64,000 nucleotides of DNA from Populus alba (GCF_005239225.2 NC_133302.1:17153357-17217356); one strand, 5' to 3'. Shown: positions 23,147 to 35,799, counted from the first letter of the stretch. The notes: generated from the letters alone by a model not told the origin. A program made the numbers and translations.

Positions 23147-26100
23147 CTATGAGATTAAGAGATCTCCCAAACTTATTGTGCAAAATGCCTTAGGAAGTGG
23201 AGGCCACTTGGCTGTAAGCTCGAAAGAAATTTTTTCCATTGTAGGCCGAGATTGGGGATTGGGATGCAAGCATGCAAGTGCAATTTTGATCATGTAGACA
23301 ACGCTCTCTGCTGCTGCTTTTTCAGGAAGTGATATGCGTTGGTCTAACACATCCTTCAATGGTGTATGTTGAGCAATCAGTGGCATCGAGGATGATGACG
23401 AAGATCCTGGTGATAAGAGTGCTGAAATGTGATCGCCTGGGTGCCTTCCTGTCATCACCTCCATTGTTACCACTCCGAAGCTATAGACATCGCATTTTTC
23501 AGTCACTTTCATTGTGTAAGCTAGCTCTGCCAAAAAAAAAAATGATTATGCATGGTTTTTTATCAATTAGCTGAAAGAAAAGACTTTATAATAAAACCTA
23601 AAAAAACACTATATATTATTTTCACTATTACACATTAATTAGTACTTCATGTTGAAATAAAGCTACGCACCTGGAGCAGTATATCCAAAAGTACCTGCAA
23701 ATGAGGTCCAATTGGACGAGTCAGGCATCAACAGTCTAGCTGTGCCAAAGTCAGAGACGTGTGCTTCATATTCCAAGTCCAGAAGGATATTATTACTTGT
23801 AATGTCTCGATGAATGATCGGAGGAGAGCAAGAATTGTGTAGATAGGATAAAGCTTCACCCACCCCTTTCACAACGTTTAGCCTTTTCATCCAATCGAAC
23901 TCAATTGCTTGTTCCTCACTGGTTATAATCTTTCTCAAGCTTCCTCTTTCAATGAACTCGTAAACCAAAAAAGAATGCTTTGTATGTGAGCAAAATCCAT
24001 ACATTTTCACAATATTTCGATGTCGAATATTTGCCAACACGCAAACTTCCTTTTCAAAAGCTTTAAAATCGGACAGCTTTTCTGTTTGTGACCGGTGAAG
24101 TTTCTTCACAGCAACCACTTGTTCTGTTGGCATCACTGCTTTGTAAACAGTTCCATATCCTCCTTCGCCAATGCAGTAGTTGGAGTTGAATTCCTCTGTA
24201 GCTTCAACGATATTCTCATACAACTTCTTCCCATCATGGCCCAATATCGTGAATATGTTTCGATCTTGTTCATTTTCTGGCTCAACGTTTCTCTTCCTAG
24301 CTCTTTTGCAGAGAATGAATAAAGCTCCAAACACTAAAAGCAAGCTTCCTAAAAGAGGGAGTACAATCAAAATCGCAAGCTTGTTGCTCTTTCTCTTAAC
24401 AGTTTTGCTGCTTCTTGGAAGATTGCACGGCTTTAGACCACTGGCGTTGCCACATATACCCATATTATCCCTTAATGCCTCAAATGAAGCGTTGTGGAAG
24501 GCTTTGATATCGGGAATGGGGCCTTTGAGCTTATTGGATGATATATCCACAGTTGTTAAGCTTAACATGTCTTTGAAAGTGCTTGGAATCCGTCCAGAAA
24601 GGATGTTGTGAGAGACATTGAGAGTTTCCAACCGTTGCAGTTGCCCAAGTTGCCTCGGTATCTCTCGAGTCAGGAAATTGCAGCTAAGATCAAGATCTCG
24701 AAGAGAAAGGATAAAGCCTATCTCACCTGGAATGCTTTCTCTAAATTTATTACCGCTGAGGTTCAGCAACAATAAATTCGAGCATTCCCCAAGTTGTTTT
24801 GGAATCGATCCACTCAGATTATTAGATGCTAAATTAAGGAATTGAAGATTGGGAAGCATGATAATATCTAAGGGAATGACACCTAAAAGATGGTTGTTGT
24901 TAAGGAGAAGCTTGTACAACAACTTCAAACCCCCTAAATCTTTTGGGATGGCTCCTTTTAACTGATTTGATGACAGATCTATCAATTGCAATTGAGTAGC
25001 CTTCCCAAGCTCTGGTGGTATCTCACCAGAAACATTATTGTTTGAGATTTTTAGGCTTGTCATGTTACGACAATCTCCCCATTTTGAAGAAAGCTCACCA
25101 TAAAAATTATTGTAACTCAAATCAATATAATCCAGATGTGGATAGACACCAAAAACCTCAGAAATATTTCCTGTTAATTCATTCCAATCAAATCTTACTC
25201 GGTATAAACCAGTACAGTTTTTCAAGCTTTTCGGGATTGAACCTAAGAAGTAGTTGTAGGAAGCAGTAAAGATTTCCAATACTCCTTCATGGCATAAATC
25301 TACTGGCAAATGACCCGTGAATTCGTTGTTATCCAAAGACAAATACTTCAAATGGGTGAGATTGTTCATCTCTGAGGGCAATGGGCCGTGAAGTTTGTTC
25401 TCAAGTAATGTCAAGTCCACAAGGGATTTAAGTTGTCCTATTTCTGAAGGAACAGATCCAGATAAATTATTCAGACCTAGATAAAGCCTCACGAGCATTG
25501 TCATGTTTCTAACAGAAGAAGGGATGGGACCAGAAAGTTTGTTCTTCATAAGACTAAGGATAGATAAATTTCTTAATTTTCCAATGGAATAAGGGATTTT
25601 ACCAGTTAAAACATTACTTGACAAGTCAAGTTCATTGAAAGACTCTAGCAATCCAATTTCCTGAGGAATGGAACCAGAGAGTTTGTTATCCCAAAGATAG
25701 AGTGTGGATAGGCTTGTCATGTTTCCAATAGAAGAAGGGATGGGACCAGAGAGATTATTTTGTTGTAGTGATACTTCAGTGAGCATGGTCAAGTTCCCAA
25801 TAGAAGAAGGAATGGAACCAGAGAGTTTGTTACCCCAAAGATAGAGTACGGATAGGCTTGTCAAGTTTCCAACAGAAGAAGGGATGGGACCAGAGAGTTG
25901 GTTCCTAGCAAGAGCAAGGAAAGATAAATTTCTTAATTTTCCAATGGAATAAGGGATTTTACCGGTTAAAACATTACTTCCCAAGTTAAGTTGATTGAGA
26001 GACTCTAACAACCTAATTTCTTGAGGAATGGAACCAGAAAGTTGGTTCTCGTAAAGATCAAGGACAAAAAGATTTCGGCGGAAGGCTGAGAACTTTAAAC

Positions 26101-26443
26101 CATAAAGCGTACCTCTCAAGCCAAAACTTTCAAGTGTCAAGTTTGTGATGCTTCCAGTATTATCGCAAGTGATTCCAATCCAGTTAATGCATGGGCTGAT
26201 GCCGACCCAAGAGGAAAGGAGAGATTGGCTTTGGCTGTCAAGACTGGCTTTCCATTGGAGAAGAGCCTCAGCTTCTGTATTATTATTACCAAATGGTGAA
26301 GCTGTGGAGGAAGTGTGTTCAGCTAAAGCAAAGAAGGAAGAAGAGCTGAATATGTGAAGGAGCAAAAACAGGATGTGGAGAAAGAAGGAGAAGAATGGTT
26401 TGTTTAGTAAGGACGTCGTCATGGTGTGTTTTTCAAGAGACAT
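23147..26443 (-). CDS. LRR receptor-like kinase, MIK2-like (RLK 1)
   Basis: A plasma-membrane receptor kinase expected to bind an extracellular ligand through its LRRs and signal through a Ser/Thr kinase. The coding sequence is join(23147..23526, 23671..26443) on the minus strand, 1050 aa. The 144-bp intron has GTGCGT donor and GCAG acceptor and restores GYTAPELAYTM. Order: signal peptide (1-41; a second Met at residue 8), LRR N-cap (about 55-95, Cys pair at 85 and 93), about 22 LRRs of 24 residues (125-650), Cys-containing C-cap, membrane span (about 688-712), then kinase. The glycine loop GEGGYG is at 759-764, Lys 780, HRD 878-880 (an RD kinase) and DFG 898-900. All key residues are present. 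MIK2 in Arabidopsis perceives SCOOP peptides; ligand identity here is unknown. Close paralogue at 43004-46665. Confidence 0.93.
23527..23670 (-). other. Intron of RLK 1
   Basis: A GT-AG intron of 144 bp falls in the activation segment of the kinase, between the codons for APE. RLK 2 has its intron at the same place, which is the usual position for this kinase subfamily as I know it. Confidence 0.9.
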
Positions 26444-26492
26444 AGGATATGGTTTGCTATGGTACTAGATTAGGCTCTTCCATGGAGAGGTA

Positions 26493-26501
26493 TTATTTAT
26501 A
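26493..26501 (-). promoter_or_regulatory. TATA box of RLK 1
   Basis: TATAAATAA on the minus strand, about 50 bp upstream of the first ATG. RLK 2 has a TATA box at the same relative place. This would give a leader of only about 20-25 nt, unless the second ATG (residue 8) is the main start. Confidence 0.6.
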
Positions 26502-26599
26502 GGTAGGAAAACATGATATATTGGAATTGTTTTTAATATCATTGATTATTGCATCTCTTCTCTAATTAAGTTGAAATTAACTACTTAGATACATACTCT

Positions 26600-27469
26600 G
26601 TAAAATTTAATTGTATTTTTTTATACATATCCTCTATAATGAAAGGTCATTTCCAATAAAAAAAAAACTAGTTTTTTGTCTAGCAATTTGATCACTAATT
26701 GAATGAAGATATTGTAATTGACATGTAATTTCCAGTTCACCAATAATTTCCATATTTTCCACTGAAAAGAAATTGAGAAGACTATAACGGGATCAGTACC
26801 CGTAACAACCGCGGGAACAGAAAAATGAAGTTCCTATCAATCCATTTTTCTGAAGTTCCTTTCAATCCACGGAACAGATTATAATTTTATTTTTATAAAA
26901 AAACATTTAAATTATTTTATCATACAGTATGTTAAATAAAAATACTAATTATATTTTTTATTTTTTATAAAAAAATATTTAAATTACACTTGAAGTATTC
27001 TAAATATTGTTTTTTTATAAATGTTTTCTATTTTTCATAAAAAAGTTTAAACTATCCTTGAATAATTCTAATTAATTTTTTTATACTTTTTTTTATTTGT
27101 TATAAAAACATATTTTAACTACCCTTGAAGTATTCTAAACAGAAATATTAATTAATGTTTTTTTTATATATAAAATAAACATTTAAACTACATTCGAAAT
27201 ATCCTAAATAATTTTTTTTTAATATTTTTCTATTTTTTATATAAACAAATTAAATTATCCTTGAAGTTTTCTAAACATAAATTCTAATTAATAATTTTTA
27301 TAATTTTTTTTATTTGCTATAAAAAAAATATTTAAACTACTCTTCAAGTATCCTAAACCTAAATACTAATTAATGTTTTTTAATATTTTTTATATAAAAA
27401 AATTAAATTATTCGTAAAATATCCTAAACAAAAAATACTAATTAAGTTTTTATCACATATATTTGCTAT
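26600..27469. repeat. AT-rich quasi-tandem repeats left of LINE
   Basis: After a degenerate piece of block P (26680-26830) comes an AT-rich run. A unit of about 60-75 bp (ATTTTTTATAAAAAA..TTTAAACTACCCTTGAAGTATTCTAAACA) recurs about eight times with much variation. The same type of sequence occurs at 9.5-10.8, 12.3 and 20.0 kb. It ends exactly at the target duplication of the LINE. Confidence 0.6.
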
Positions 27470-30400
27470 TTGTTTTTTGATAGTAATCGAGAATATTATA
27501 AATAATACGCCCCCATTAAGGAGATGAGGGCTGCTAAGAAAGATTACATGAGAAATTAAAAATACATTAAGAAAACAAGGAATCTAAAGACCTGACTAGT
27601 TAGTCCAGTTCATAATACATTCAGGATTCCTATAAAGATCAGAGCCATGTAGCTGAAATTTTTAACAAAGGACTTCAACCAAAAGGCCAACCTATGAAAG
27701 GTGAGGTCAAAAATCACATCCCAGTCTGGAGTTTTGTTGTCAAAGATCATGTGGTTGCGCGCTATCCAAATTGACCAGTATAATCCTTTACAGAGAAGGG
27801 TAATTGCCTGACGCTGGAATTTTCCTTTTACCATGTTGGACCATTCCTGAAGGTTATGATATGATTCTTTTGGCAGACAACCTACACACCCAAACCAACT
27901 AAATAGTCTGCCCCAAAGAGACCATGATTTTGGACAAAGATGGAAGAGATGATGTATAGTCTCAATCTCCTTGCAGCAGAAAGGACAAAGAGCTTCCTCA
28001 TAATTGATGATTCTCCTCTCAGCTAAGAAACCCTTTGTGCAGACACTGCCATTGAAAAGAAGCCATATGAACACATCTATTTTTGGAGGCGCAAACCCTT
28101 TCCAAAGCAAATCAGGGGAGTGAAGATGTCCTAAAACATTTAAACCGTCAAAGAGATGGCACCCAGAGGAGACTGTGTAATTGTTGGAGCTATGGTGTTT
28201 CCAAATCTTGTTGTCTTCACCATCAGAGAAGACTAGGCCACGTTCCACTTCTGCTATCAAGCTTTCACACATGCAGAGTTCTCGAGATCGAAGGGGTCTT
28301 CTCCAAGAAAGATTGATTGCGTTATCTGTTGGGTTATGAACTTCTGCAACACTTAAAGATTGCTGCAGGGAGAGGTTGTAAAGCCTAGGGAACATGAACT
28401 GGAGAGGGGCTGCATAGCCTAGCCAAGAATCAGACCAAAACCTGATGTTTCTCCCATCACCCACCTTAAACCTAACATTGGATTGGATGGGAGCGACTAT
28501 GCTGTGATTTAAGGAAATTGCAGATACCATGCCACGCCAAGCCAAGTTGGAGATAAAGAACCTGCAAACACAGGAAGACCATTTGTAAAATGTGGCCGGT
28601 ACTTTCGTAAGATGAGTTCTTGCCAACCTCCTGCCACTTCTTTGTCAAGGTTCCAAAGCCATTTAAACATTAGAGCTAGATTTTTACTGTGAATAGAACC
28701 AAGCCCGAGACCTCCAAGTGGCTTACTCTTAATTACCTTATGCCAAGTAACCTTACAAATACCATGTGAATTTGAGGAGCCCTTCTAGAGAAAACAACGG
28801 TTGATTGAGGATATTGCTTTTGCAATGCCCTTTGGCATAGTAAAGACTGACATATAGTATAGAGGTAGAGAGTTTAAGACAGATTTAATAAGACATATCC
28901 TTCCGGCCATGCTCAAAAACTTCCCTTTCCATTTGCTTAACTTTGCTCTGATTGTGGACAATACCGGTTTCCAAGTGGAGAGCCTATTTGGGTTAGCACC
29001 AAGAGGCAACCCAAGGTATCTGACTGGGAAGGAGTCACTGCGACAGAAAATTGTGTTAGCTAGACCTGAAGTGTATTCGTTATCCAAATTAATTCATATA
29101 AGTGAGCTTTTATAGAAATTAACTTTCAGTCCTGAAATGATCTCAAACCAGCGGAGGATCCTCTTGACATGCAGTAGAGAGGTATAATCATTCGGCAGGA
29201 AAATCAGAGTGTCATCTGCATATTGCAAATGGGTTATGTGATGTCCTTGCGAAGTCTGCAAACCTTTAAAGTAACCTGAATCTGATGCCTTGTTGAATAG
29301 AACTGTTAGCCCCTGAACTGCTATGTCAAAAAGGAAAGGAGAGAGGGGGTCCCCTTGCCTGAGACCCCTCTCCATACTGAATTCTCTGCTTGGTGAGCCG
29401 TTAATTAGGATGGCCAATTTAGAAGTGGACATGCATTCAAAGATCAATTTCCTCCAGTGAGATCCAAAACCCATATAACCCATGGTAGAATCGATATGCT
29501 CCCATAAAATCGAGTAGAAGGCTTTATGAAAATCTACCTTTAGCAAAAACCCGTGATCCTTTTTGCTACGAATACTATGGACAACCTCGTTTGCTATCAT
29601 GAACCCATCTAGAATCTGACGTCCGGCAATGAAAGCAGACTGGTTTACACTTATCACATCTGGTAGAATGCTTCGGAGCCTAGTGGACAAGAGCTTTGCC
29701 ACTATTTTATATAACCCATGAATCAAACTAATTGGTCGAAATTGGGAGAAAGTGCTCAGCCTATTGGTCTTTGGAATCAAAGTCACGAAGGACGAGCCGA
29801 TCCCCTTTGGTAATTTACCTGTTCTGAAAAATTCTGTGACCATCACAAAGATGTCAGGGCTGATAAGATTCCATTCCTTTTTATAGAAGGAGAAGGTGAA
29901 CCCGTCAGGACCGGGGGCTTTTGAACCATCACAATCCCATACGGCTTGCTTCACTTCCTCCAATGAAGGTAGTCTTTCTAACCAAACTGATTTTTCTTAT
30001 GAAATTTTAGAGAACCCTGCGTCTCCCATTTCAATTCTTCTGCATTGTGGCTTGGCAAACAGAGTTGAGAAGAAGTTGACAGCACCCTCTTTGATGTCAT
30101 TTGGAGAGTCTAAAAATCTGTCATTCTGCTCAATCTTGCTAATGTGGTTCCGACCATTCCTCAAACTTGCCGAAATATGGAAGAACCGAGTGTTTTTATC
30201 CCCCATTTTGCACCATTTTTGGCGGGATTTCTGCCTCCAAATACCCTCGACATTCCTACTAACCTCCCAAAGCTTAGAGTTCAGATTCTTGAGCTTTGTT
30301 TTTTCAGTCTCAGACAAGAGGCGTACCTCGCTTAAGTCTTCGATGGTTGTGATGGAGTTCTGAATGTTTGCAAGTTTTGAATTTTGATTACCGAAGGTGG

Positions 30401-30806
30401 ATTTGTTCCATTGTCTCAATCTTTTCCCCAAAGTTCCTAGTTTCTTTACCAATCTATAGTCACCGGGAAATTCCTTGCAACTATCAAACCAGAAGATCTC
30501 AAAATCAGCTGAGAATGAAGGATGTGACAACCAACTATTTATGAAGCGGAAAGGCTTCCATCCCCAATTTACCTTTGATGCCTGAAGAAGCAATTGACAG
30601 TGATCAGACATCCCCCTAAGATAGCGGTAGAGTGATAAGAATGGAAACTGGAGGTGGAACTCTGGAGATGCGAAAGCCCTGTCAATACAGCTCATAGAAC
30701 CCCCCCTAAACCAAGTGAAACGGTTGCCCTGCAGTTTGAATTCAATCAGAGCACAATCGAACAGGAAATTACGGAGAGCAGCTGACCCTGAATGATTAAT
30801 GTAGCC
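27470..30806 (-). mobile_element. 5'-truncated LINE (non-LTR retrotransposon)
   Basis: The insert is bounded by a perfect 9-bp target duplication ATTTGCTAT (27461-27469 and 30807-30815). Its 3' end on the minus strand is a short A-rich tail (TCAAAAAACAA). The 5' end is truncated inside the endonuclease domain, which is usual for LINEs. The sequences outside both duplications match a dispersed repeat that is continuous elsewhere (for example 11800-11900), confirming an insertion. Confidence 0.9.
27610..30806 (-). pseudogene. LINE ORF2: endonuclease end, reverse transcriptase, zf-RVT
   Basis: Read on the minus strand: the end of an AP-endonuclease domain (SDHCQLLL with the catalytic SDH), a linker, then reverse transcriptase (29963-29094) with SKAPGPDGF, FRPISL, NQSAFIAGRQ and the YADD active site. 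A C-terminal zinc-finger region follows (CPFC...HHLFHLC, about 27935-28000). The second Asp of the usual AYD motif is replaced (AFYS). Lesions are in-frame stops at 29997-29999 (TAA), 29094-29096 (TGA) and 28785-28787 (TAG). There is also a frameshift from a 5-bp duplication (GCCAA GCCAA on the plus strand, 28536-28545). It cannot make active protein. Confidence 0.88.
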
Positions 30807-30815
30807 ATTTGCTAT

Positions 30816-31800
30816 GATACTTTATGTGAACACATTTTCGTCCCCTTTTCATTTTTATATCTAATTTTTTAATTTATAGCACTCCAAAGGAGTAACATAA
30901 CTTTAATTATATTTATGTGTTATTGGTTTGCTTTGTTATATTAACATAACTTTGTTATATTATTATCGGAACTAATAAATTAATCAAAATCATGATATCA
31001 CGGTTTAGGATTTGTTTTGAAGTATATAGTTGATGATTTTTATTTAAAAATATATTAAAATAATATTTTTTTAGTTTTAAAAATTAGTTTTGATTTAACG
31101 TATTAATATTAATTTAAAATAAATAAAAAAATAATTTTTTTTGCAAAAACAAATATTATAGCAGAGGATTCTGGACCCGGTGGCACCTCAAGATCTGCAC
31201 GGGAGGATGAGGCACAGGCTTCCATGAGCTCATGTCCACAAAAACACTACGAGCAAATTGCTCTACGAGAAAGTTATTGGCAATATCTATACAAGTGGTC
31301 TCCATATTAGATGAAATTTATGAAATTCAAATTAATAACCTCTATATTTTTCATTTGTTGAATCTACATTCCGTCCAAAAAAGTCAGGCAAATTGGAGCA
31401 CATGGGCCCTCTCTGTATTTACTTTCTTTACTCCAAATTTAGTATTAATGGATATACTGTTATCGTGTTCTTTGGGTTTGAATTTTCTAATGGAAATTCA
31501 TTTCATTAGAAAATGCAACATCAAGTTGGAAATTCATTGGTTGGTAGAGTGGGTCTTGCTGCTATCGTGTTCTTTGGGAATGAGGGCAATTTTTTTTATT
31601 CAATTCCACAATGAAAGTTTCACGAACCAATAGACTGTTATCGTGTTCTTTGGGTTTGAATTTTCTAATGAAATGATGGAAATTCATTGGATTGTAGAGT
31701 GGGTCTTGCTATGGACATTTCACGAATGAGAGATGGCATGAGAATGAGGTTTCTTGAAGGCACAAGACTTTGACAATTCTGTTTAAAGAAGAAATCTTTG
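30816..31800. repeat. Dispersed repeats right of LINE
   Basis: The stretch at 30820-30990 continues the repeat interrupted by the LINE (compare 11800-11960 and 55110-55240). The part at 31020-31150 is a MITE-like AT-rich segment (compare 18270-18455). The part at 31340-31700 is the flank repeat also seen at 22601-22920. No gene was recognised. Confidence 0.6.
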
Positions 31801-32600
31801 TTCAGCACAGACATTGGAATGGGAGATTGCAAAACAGAGCTAGTTGTAATGAAGATCTTTGAACAGAAGTAGACAAAGAAAGATGGTGCAAAGATTGAAA
31901 GGAGTGTCTAATATCTGCCAATGGAGAGGAGAAGAGGACCTAGCTTTCCTTAGCTTTGTCCTGTTATTTTTGTTTAACCTACGCAGCGAGTATACATAAT
32001 GGCTAAATGAGCTAAAAAATCACTCTCTGTAACTGACAGAGGGCTAAAAAATATGGCATTCTTCGTACATACACCAATAAAAAAAAAATCATACTAGACT
32101 AACATAGGGTTGAAAATAACTTATTAATGTTTTATTTTTTTCAAGTTTATTAAAATAATGAGGAACAAATCTTACAAATTAAAAAGTTGAATGAAGATAA
32201 AATTAAAAAAATATATAATTTCATAAATTATCTCAAATAAATTAATAATAATTAAAATAATAGAAATCAAATCTAAAAAAAAAAAGATGAAAAAAATTAA
32301 AATAATAATAATTAACATTTTATATATTATTTTAAATAAAATAAGTAACAATCAAAAGAATAAGGATCAAATTTGATAGATTAAAAATTTTAATTAAAAA
32401 ATAATAAGAAAAAAACAAATAATAATTAAAAAAATAAGAATCAAAGTTAATATAAAAATCATAAACGACTATGCAACCTCTAGTTAGACAATCTATGAGG
32501 GACCGGGGAGACGCTCTCCCCTTTGGAGATGAAACAGCAGCTGCCTGTTGGAAGTGATGACATAGCCAGAAGATTGCTTAGCTGCAATTCCATTCTGAGG
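31800..32600. repeat. SHPRH downstream flank, copy B (block S)
   Basis: This holds the CACAGACATTGGAATGGGAG...TCTAATATCTGCCA...ACGCTCTCCCC sequence of block S, with an AT-rich insertion at about 32100-32450 absent from copies A, C and D. It abuts the cluster B exon. Confidence 0.75.
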
Positions 32601-32627
32601 TTTCGTGTTCAAAGAAAAGAATGATTA

Positions 32628-32873
32628 TCACACGGAAATTCCTGCTGTATTTTCCTTCAGTCTCCTCTCAGCTGCTAGAGCAGCAGCCACAGATGGGGGC
32701 AGATGTCTTAGGTTTTCAGTTGTCTTTCCATCACTTTCTGATACAGTGGACGGCACTGTTGTGAATAGGGACTCAACATCCTTAAGGGTTAACAAAGGCT
32801 GATCCTGATTCTTCGTGTTCCCACTTATGAATGAACTGTTGCTAATATAATCACTAAAGAAGGGAGTGCACAT
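32628..32873 (-). pseudogene. SHPRH-like last exon fragment, cluster B
   Basis: It encodes the tail from SFISGNTKNQDQPLLTLKD to NTAGISV and a stop. The exon's 5' part (VKDTVEESIYKL) is missing: the text joins directly to what in cluster C is sequence about 230 bp upstream of the same exon, so a deletion removed the splice acceptor. It has an insertion (TVPSTVSES) shared with cluster D but not A, so B and D are sister copies. Confidence 0.75.
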
Positions 32874-32929
32874 TTAAATTCTGAAACAAATATAAAAGGC
32901 TCCATTCGAGCAACAAAAGAACTGGTATA

Positions 32930-33160
32930 TTTATTACTCATGATAAAGCTGTGATTACGATTAAAAACCATGATTTTTTGATGCAATTGCCAAAATTGTT
33001 CACTATCTCCGACATTCATCCTGTTCTTCCACATTTATGCAATGACTTACAATTAATGTTCATGAATATATTCTAAGAAAGCATGTACATATGATTAAAA
33101 AACATGGTTTATATTCCTTGTGATTCCTTAACCCGTACGGGCCACAGTTCAATAATAAGA
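32930..33160. other. No gene recognised
   Basis: A 69-codon minus-strand open frame (32825-33034) overlaps this stretch, but I recognise no family. The sequence is absent from the other SHPRH clusters. Confidence 0.3.
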
Positions 33161-33164
33161 AAAG

Positions 33165-33434
33165 TTGAAAACAATTCACTAATTAATTTCTTGAATTGTG
33201 TTCACATGTTTGCTTGTAGAAATTATCCAGCAATAGCATTCTGTTTTAGCAAATTTCTCAGAATTGAGTGTAATTAGAGGTTAATATATTGTTATGCTTG
33301 TAGAACTTGAATAATTAGTATTGTTATGCTATTATATCTTGTAGAATACTTGATTTAAACTCTGCTTTTTTTTCTTTTTTTTTCAGGACATGATCTGTTG
33401 AAGTTAATAGGGATAATTAGTGAATTGTTTTCAA
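33165..33434. mobile_element. MITE-like element, 270 bp, 21-bp terminal inverted repeats
   Basis: The left arm is 33165-33185 (starting TTGAAAACAATTCACTAAT); its perfect complement is at 33414-33434. The interior is AT-rich and non-coding. I see no clear target duplication. Its right end falls exactly where cluster C becomes similar to cluster D. Confidence 0.55.
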
Positions 33435-33780
33435 ACAAGTACATCCCTTGCGATCCCTTTTTGAGTCTGAATAATTTTTCTTTCATAAAAAACAATCCCG
33501 ACTAGGATCACACCCCACATTGGGGGCAAGTGAAATTTCGATGATCAAGAAAGATGATAAAGCCGTGAGAAAGCCAAAAAGCAAAAGAGCCCAAAAAACT
33601 CAAATGCCAGGGGACATGTCCAAATAACAAGAAAAAGTGATAACCAAGATAAAGTGAGTATACTTTAGCAAAACAATGAAAAAAAAAAAAAAGGACAAAT
33701 CAAAGAAGAGCGGCAAAAGAAAATATAAATAACGTTAAAAGTCAAACTGTTGATAGTGATTCTCAGTCTTTGAAACCCTG
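33435..33780. mobile_element. Tat/Ogre-like post-pol fragment, cluster C
   Basis: The segment AAGTACATCCCTTGCGATCCC...CACATTGGGGGCAAGTGAAATTTC is shared with 54226-54590. There it follows the gag and leader of a Gypsy element. It is fused to SHPRH flank block P in both places, so the junction predates the duplication. Confidence 0.6.
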
Positions 33781-33782
33781 AA

Positions 33783-35550
33783 ACACTCTTTAAGCCTTTG
33801 AAAGAAGCTTTAATCTCGAAAGTTCTTTCTAGCAATTTGATCACTAATTCAATGGAAGGTATTGTAATTGACGTGAGACACACTTGTGGGTGTATCGCTT
33901 TGTAATTTCCAGTTCATCAATAATTTCTTCTCCCTTTCCATCTTTTCCACTGAAAAGATAATGGAAAAGTGTATGTGAGAGAGACTCGCCAAATTAAATT
34001 TCCATAATGGAGGGCCACCTTTGACGAAGAGACTGAGAAGACTATGGATCAGTACCCGTACAAACCACGGAACAAGTCAAACAAAGTATATTTTTAAGGG
34101 GTCCTTCAATGAGCCGAGCCTGGTCAAGTCCTTTCCAGTCCATTTTTCTGAAGTTCGATCGGATCTTGTACAGACTTAGATTGTTGTTAAGAGTAATTTG
34201 ACGAGGGAAAGCTGGAGTTGATAAGAATATCCTGTCTGCTGCAATGATAAAATTAAATTATTCTTAAAGAATTCTAAAATAATTAATTTGTTATCATACA
34301 TATTTTCTTCCCCTTTTGATCATTGTTATATCTGATTTTCTAATTTATAGCACTCTAAAAGAATGACATAACTTGAGCTTTTTTTTTTTTGAGAAGAAAA
34401 ACTTGAGCTATATTTATGTGTTATTGGTTTGCCTAGTTATATTATTTTCATGTATGGACCCAATAAATTAATCACATCGCAACTTAGTCTATTGTTGTAT
34501 GTTTGTTCTATTTATTCATTGAGTTGTGAAAAAACTCATCATTTTATCATTTCAAGATATATAGTATCTGTATTAGCCAATCCGATGCAAGTTATTAAGA
34601 GCAGGTTTTTGTATGGACCTAATAAAATGATGTATGGACCTAAATAAATTAATCACATTATTATTCTATTTATTCATTGAGTTGTGAAAAACAAATCATT
34701 TTATCATTTCAATCTTTTCAAGTTATTAAGAGTAGGTTTTTGTCTACACTCTAAGCTGATATACCCAACACTCTTTCATGCGGACTATAGATCAGTACTG
34801 AACAGAAAAAATGAAGTTCCTACCCATCCATTTTTTCTGAAGTTCCTATCAATCCACGGGAACAGATTATAATTTTATTTTTTATAAAAAAACATTTAAA
34901 CTATTCTATCCTACCCTTCAAAAGTATCTTAAATAAAAATGATGTAGTAATATAGAGTGATATTAGATCATTAGGTCAGTGTTTTTTTTTAGTTCTAATA
35001 AAATTATGTTTAGGTACAAGATAGTGTCTTGACAGCACAGACATTGTATGGGAGATTGCAAAACAGAGCTAGTTGTAATGAACATTATTGCGATGTGTTT
35101 CTGTACAAATTGACGATCCAGTTCTTTGAACAAAAGTAGACAAAGAAAGATGGTGCAAAGATTGAATGGAGTGTCTAATATCTGCCATTGGAGACTAAGG
35201 AGAAGAGGACCTAGCTTTTCTCAGCTTTGTCCTGTCATTTTTGTTTGACCTACACAGCGAGTATACATAATGGTTAAATGAGCTGATCTACAACGAATTC
35301 CTCGTTAAATTACTCTCTGTAACTGACAGAGGGCTAAAAAATTGCATTCTTCATATATACACCAATAAAAAAAATAAAAATCATAGACGACTATGCAACC
35401 TCTGGTTAGACAATCTATGACGGACCGGGGAGACGCTCTCCCCTTTGGAGATGAAACAATAACAGCTGCCTGTTGGAAGTGATGACATAGCCAGAAGATT
35501 GCTTAACTGCAATTCCATTAGGTTTGGTGTTCAAAGAAAAGAATGATTAT
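33783..35550. repeat. SHPRH downstream flank, copy C (blocks P, Q, S)
   Basis: The block order is P (33783-34090), Q (34100-34235), AT-rich (34250-34970) and S (34970-35550), matching 54597-56189 almost throughout. Inside the AT-rich part a GTATGGACC...AATTAATCACAT...TTCATTGAGTTGTGAAAAA segment is itself present twice (about 34451-34560 and 34612-34715). Confidence 0.8.
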
Positions 35551-35790
35551 CACACGGAAATTCCTGCTGTATTTTCCTTCAGTCTCCTCTCAGCTGCTAG
35601 AGCAGCAGCCGCGGACGGGGGCAGATGTCTTAATTAGGTTTTCAGTTGGACGGAACTGTTGCGAATAGGGACTCAACATCCTTAAGGGTTAACAAAGGCT
35701 GATCCTGATTCTTCGTGTTCCCACTTATGAATGAACTGGTGATTCTACTTCTGTTCAGTTTATTTATGCTCTCTTCCACGGTGTCTTTAA
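35550..35790 (-). pseudogene. SHPRH-like last exon, cluster C
   Basis: The exon keeps its acceptor side (VKDTVEESI at about 35787) and reads on to LTLKDVESLFATVPSN. A stop at 35642-35644 then closes the frame because a small deletion removed the SDGK-like part. A few bases are also inserted (TTAATTAGG). The tail LAAERR remains readable in another frame. Confidence 0.7.
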
Positions 35791-35799
35791 CCTAATAAG

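Noticed and set aside
24095..24611. Plus-strand frames opposite the RLK 1 kinase and LRR exon
   Set aside because: They are antisense shadows of the intact RLK 1 coding sequence; the same shadows appear opposite RLK 2.
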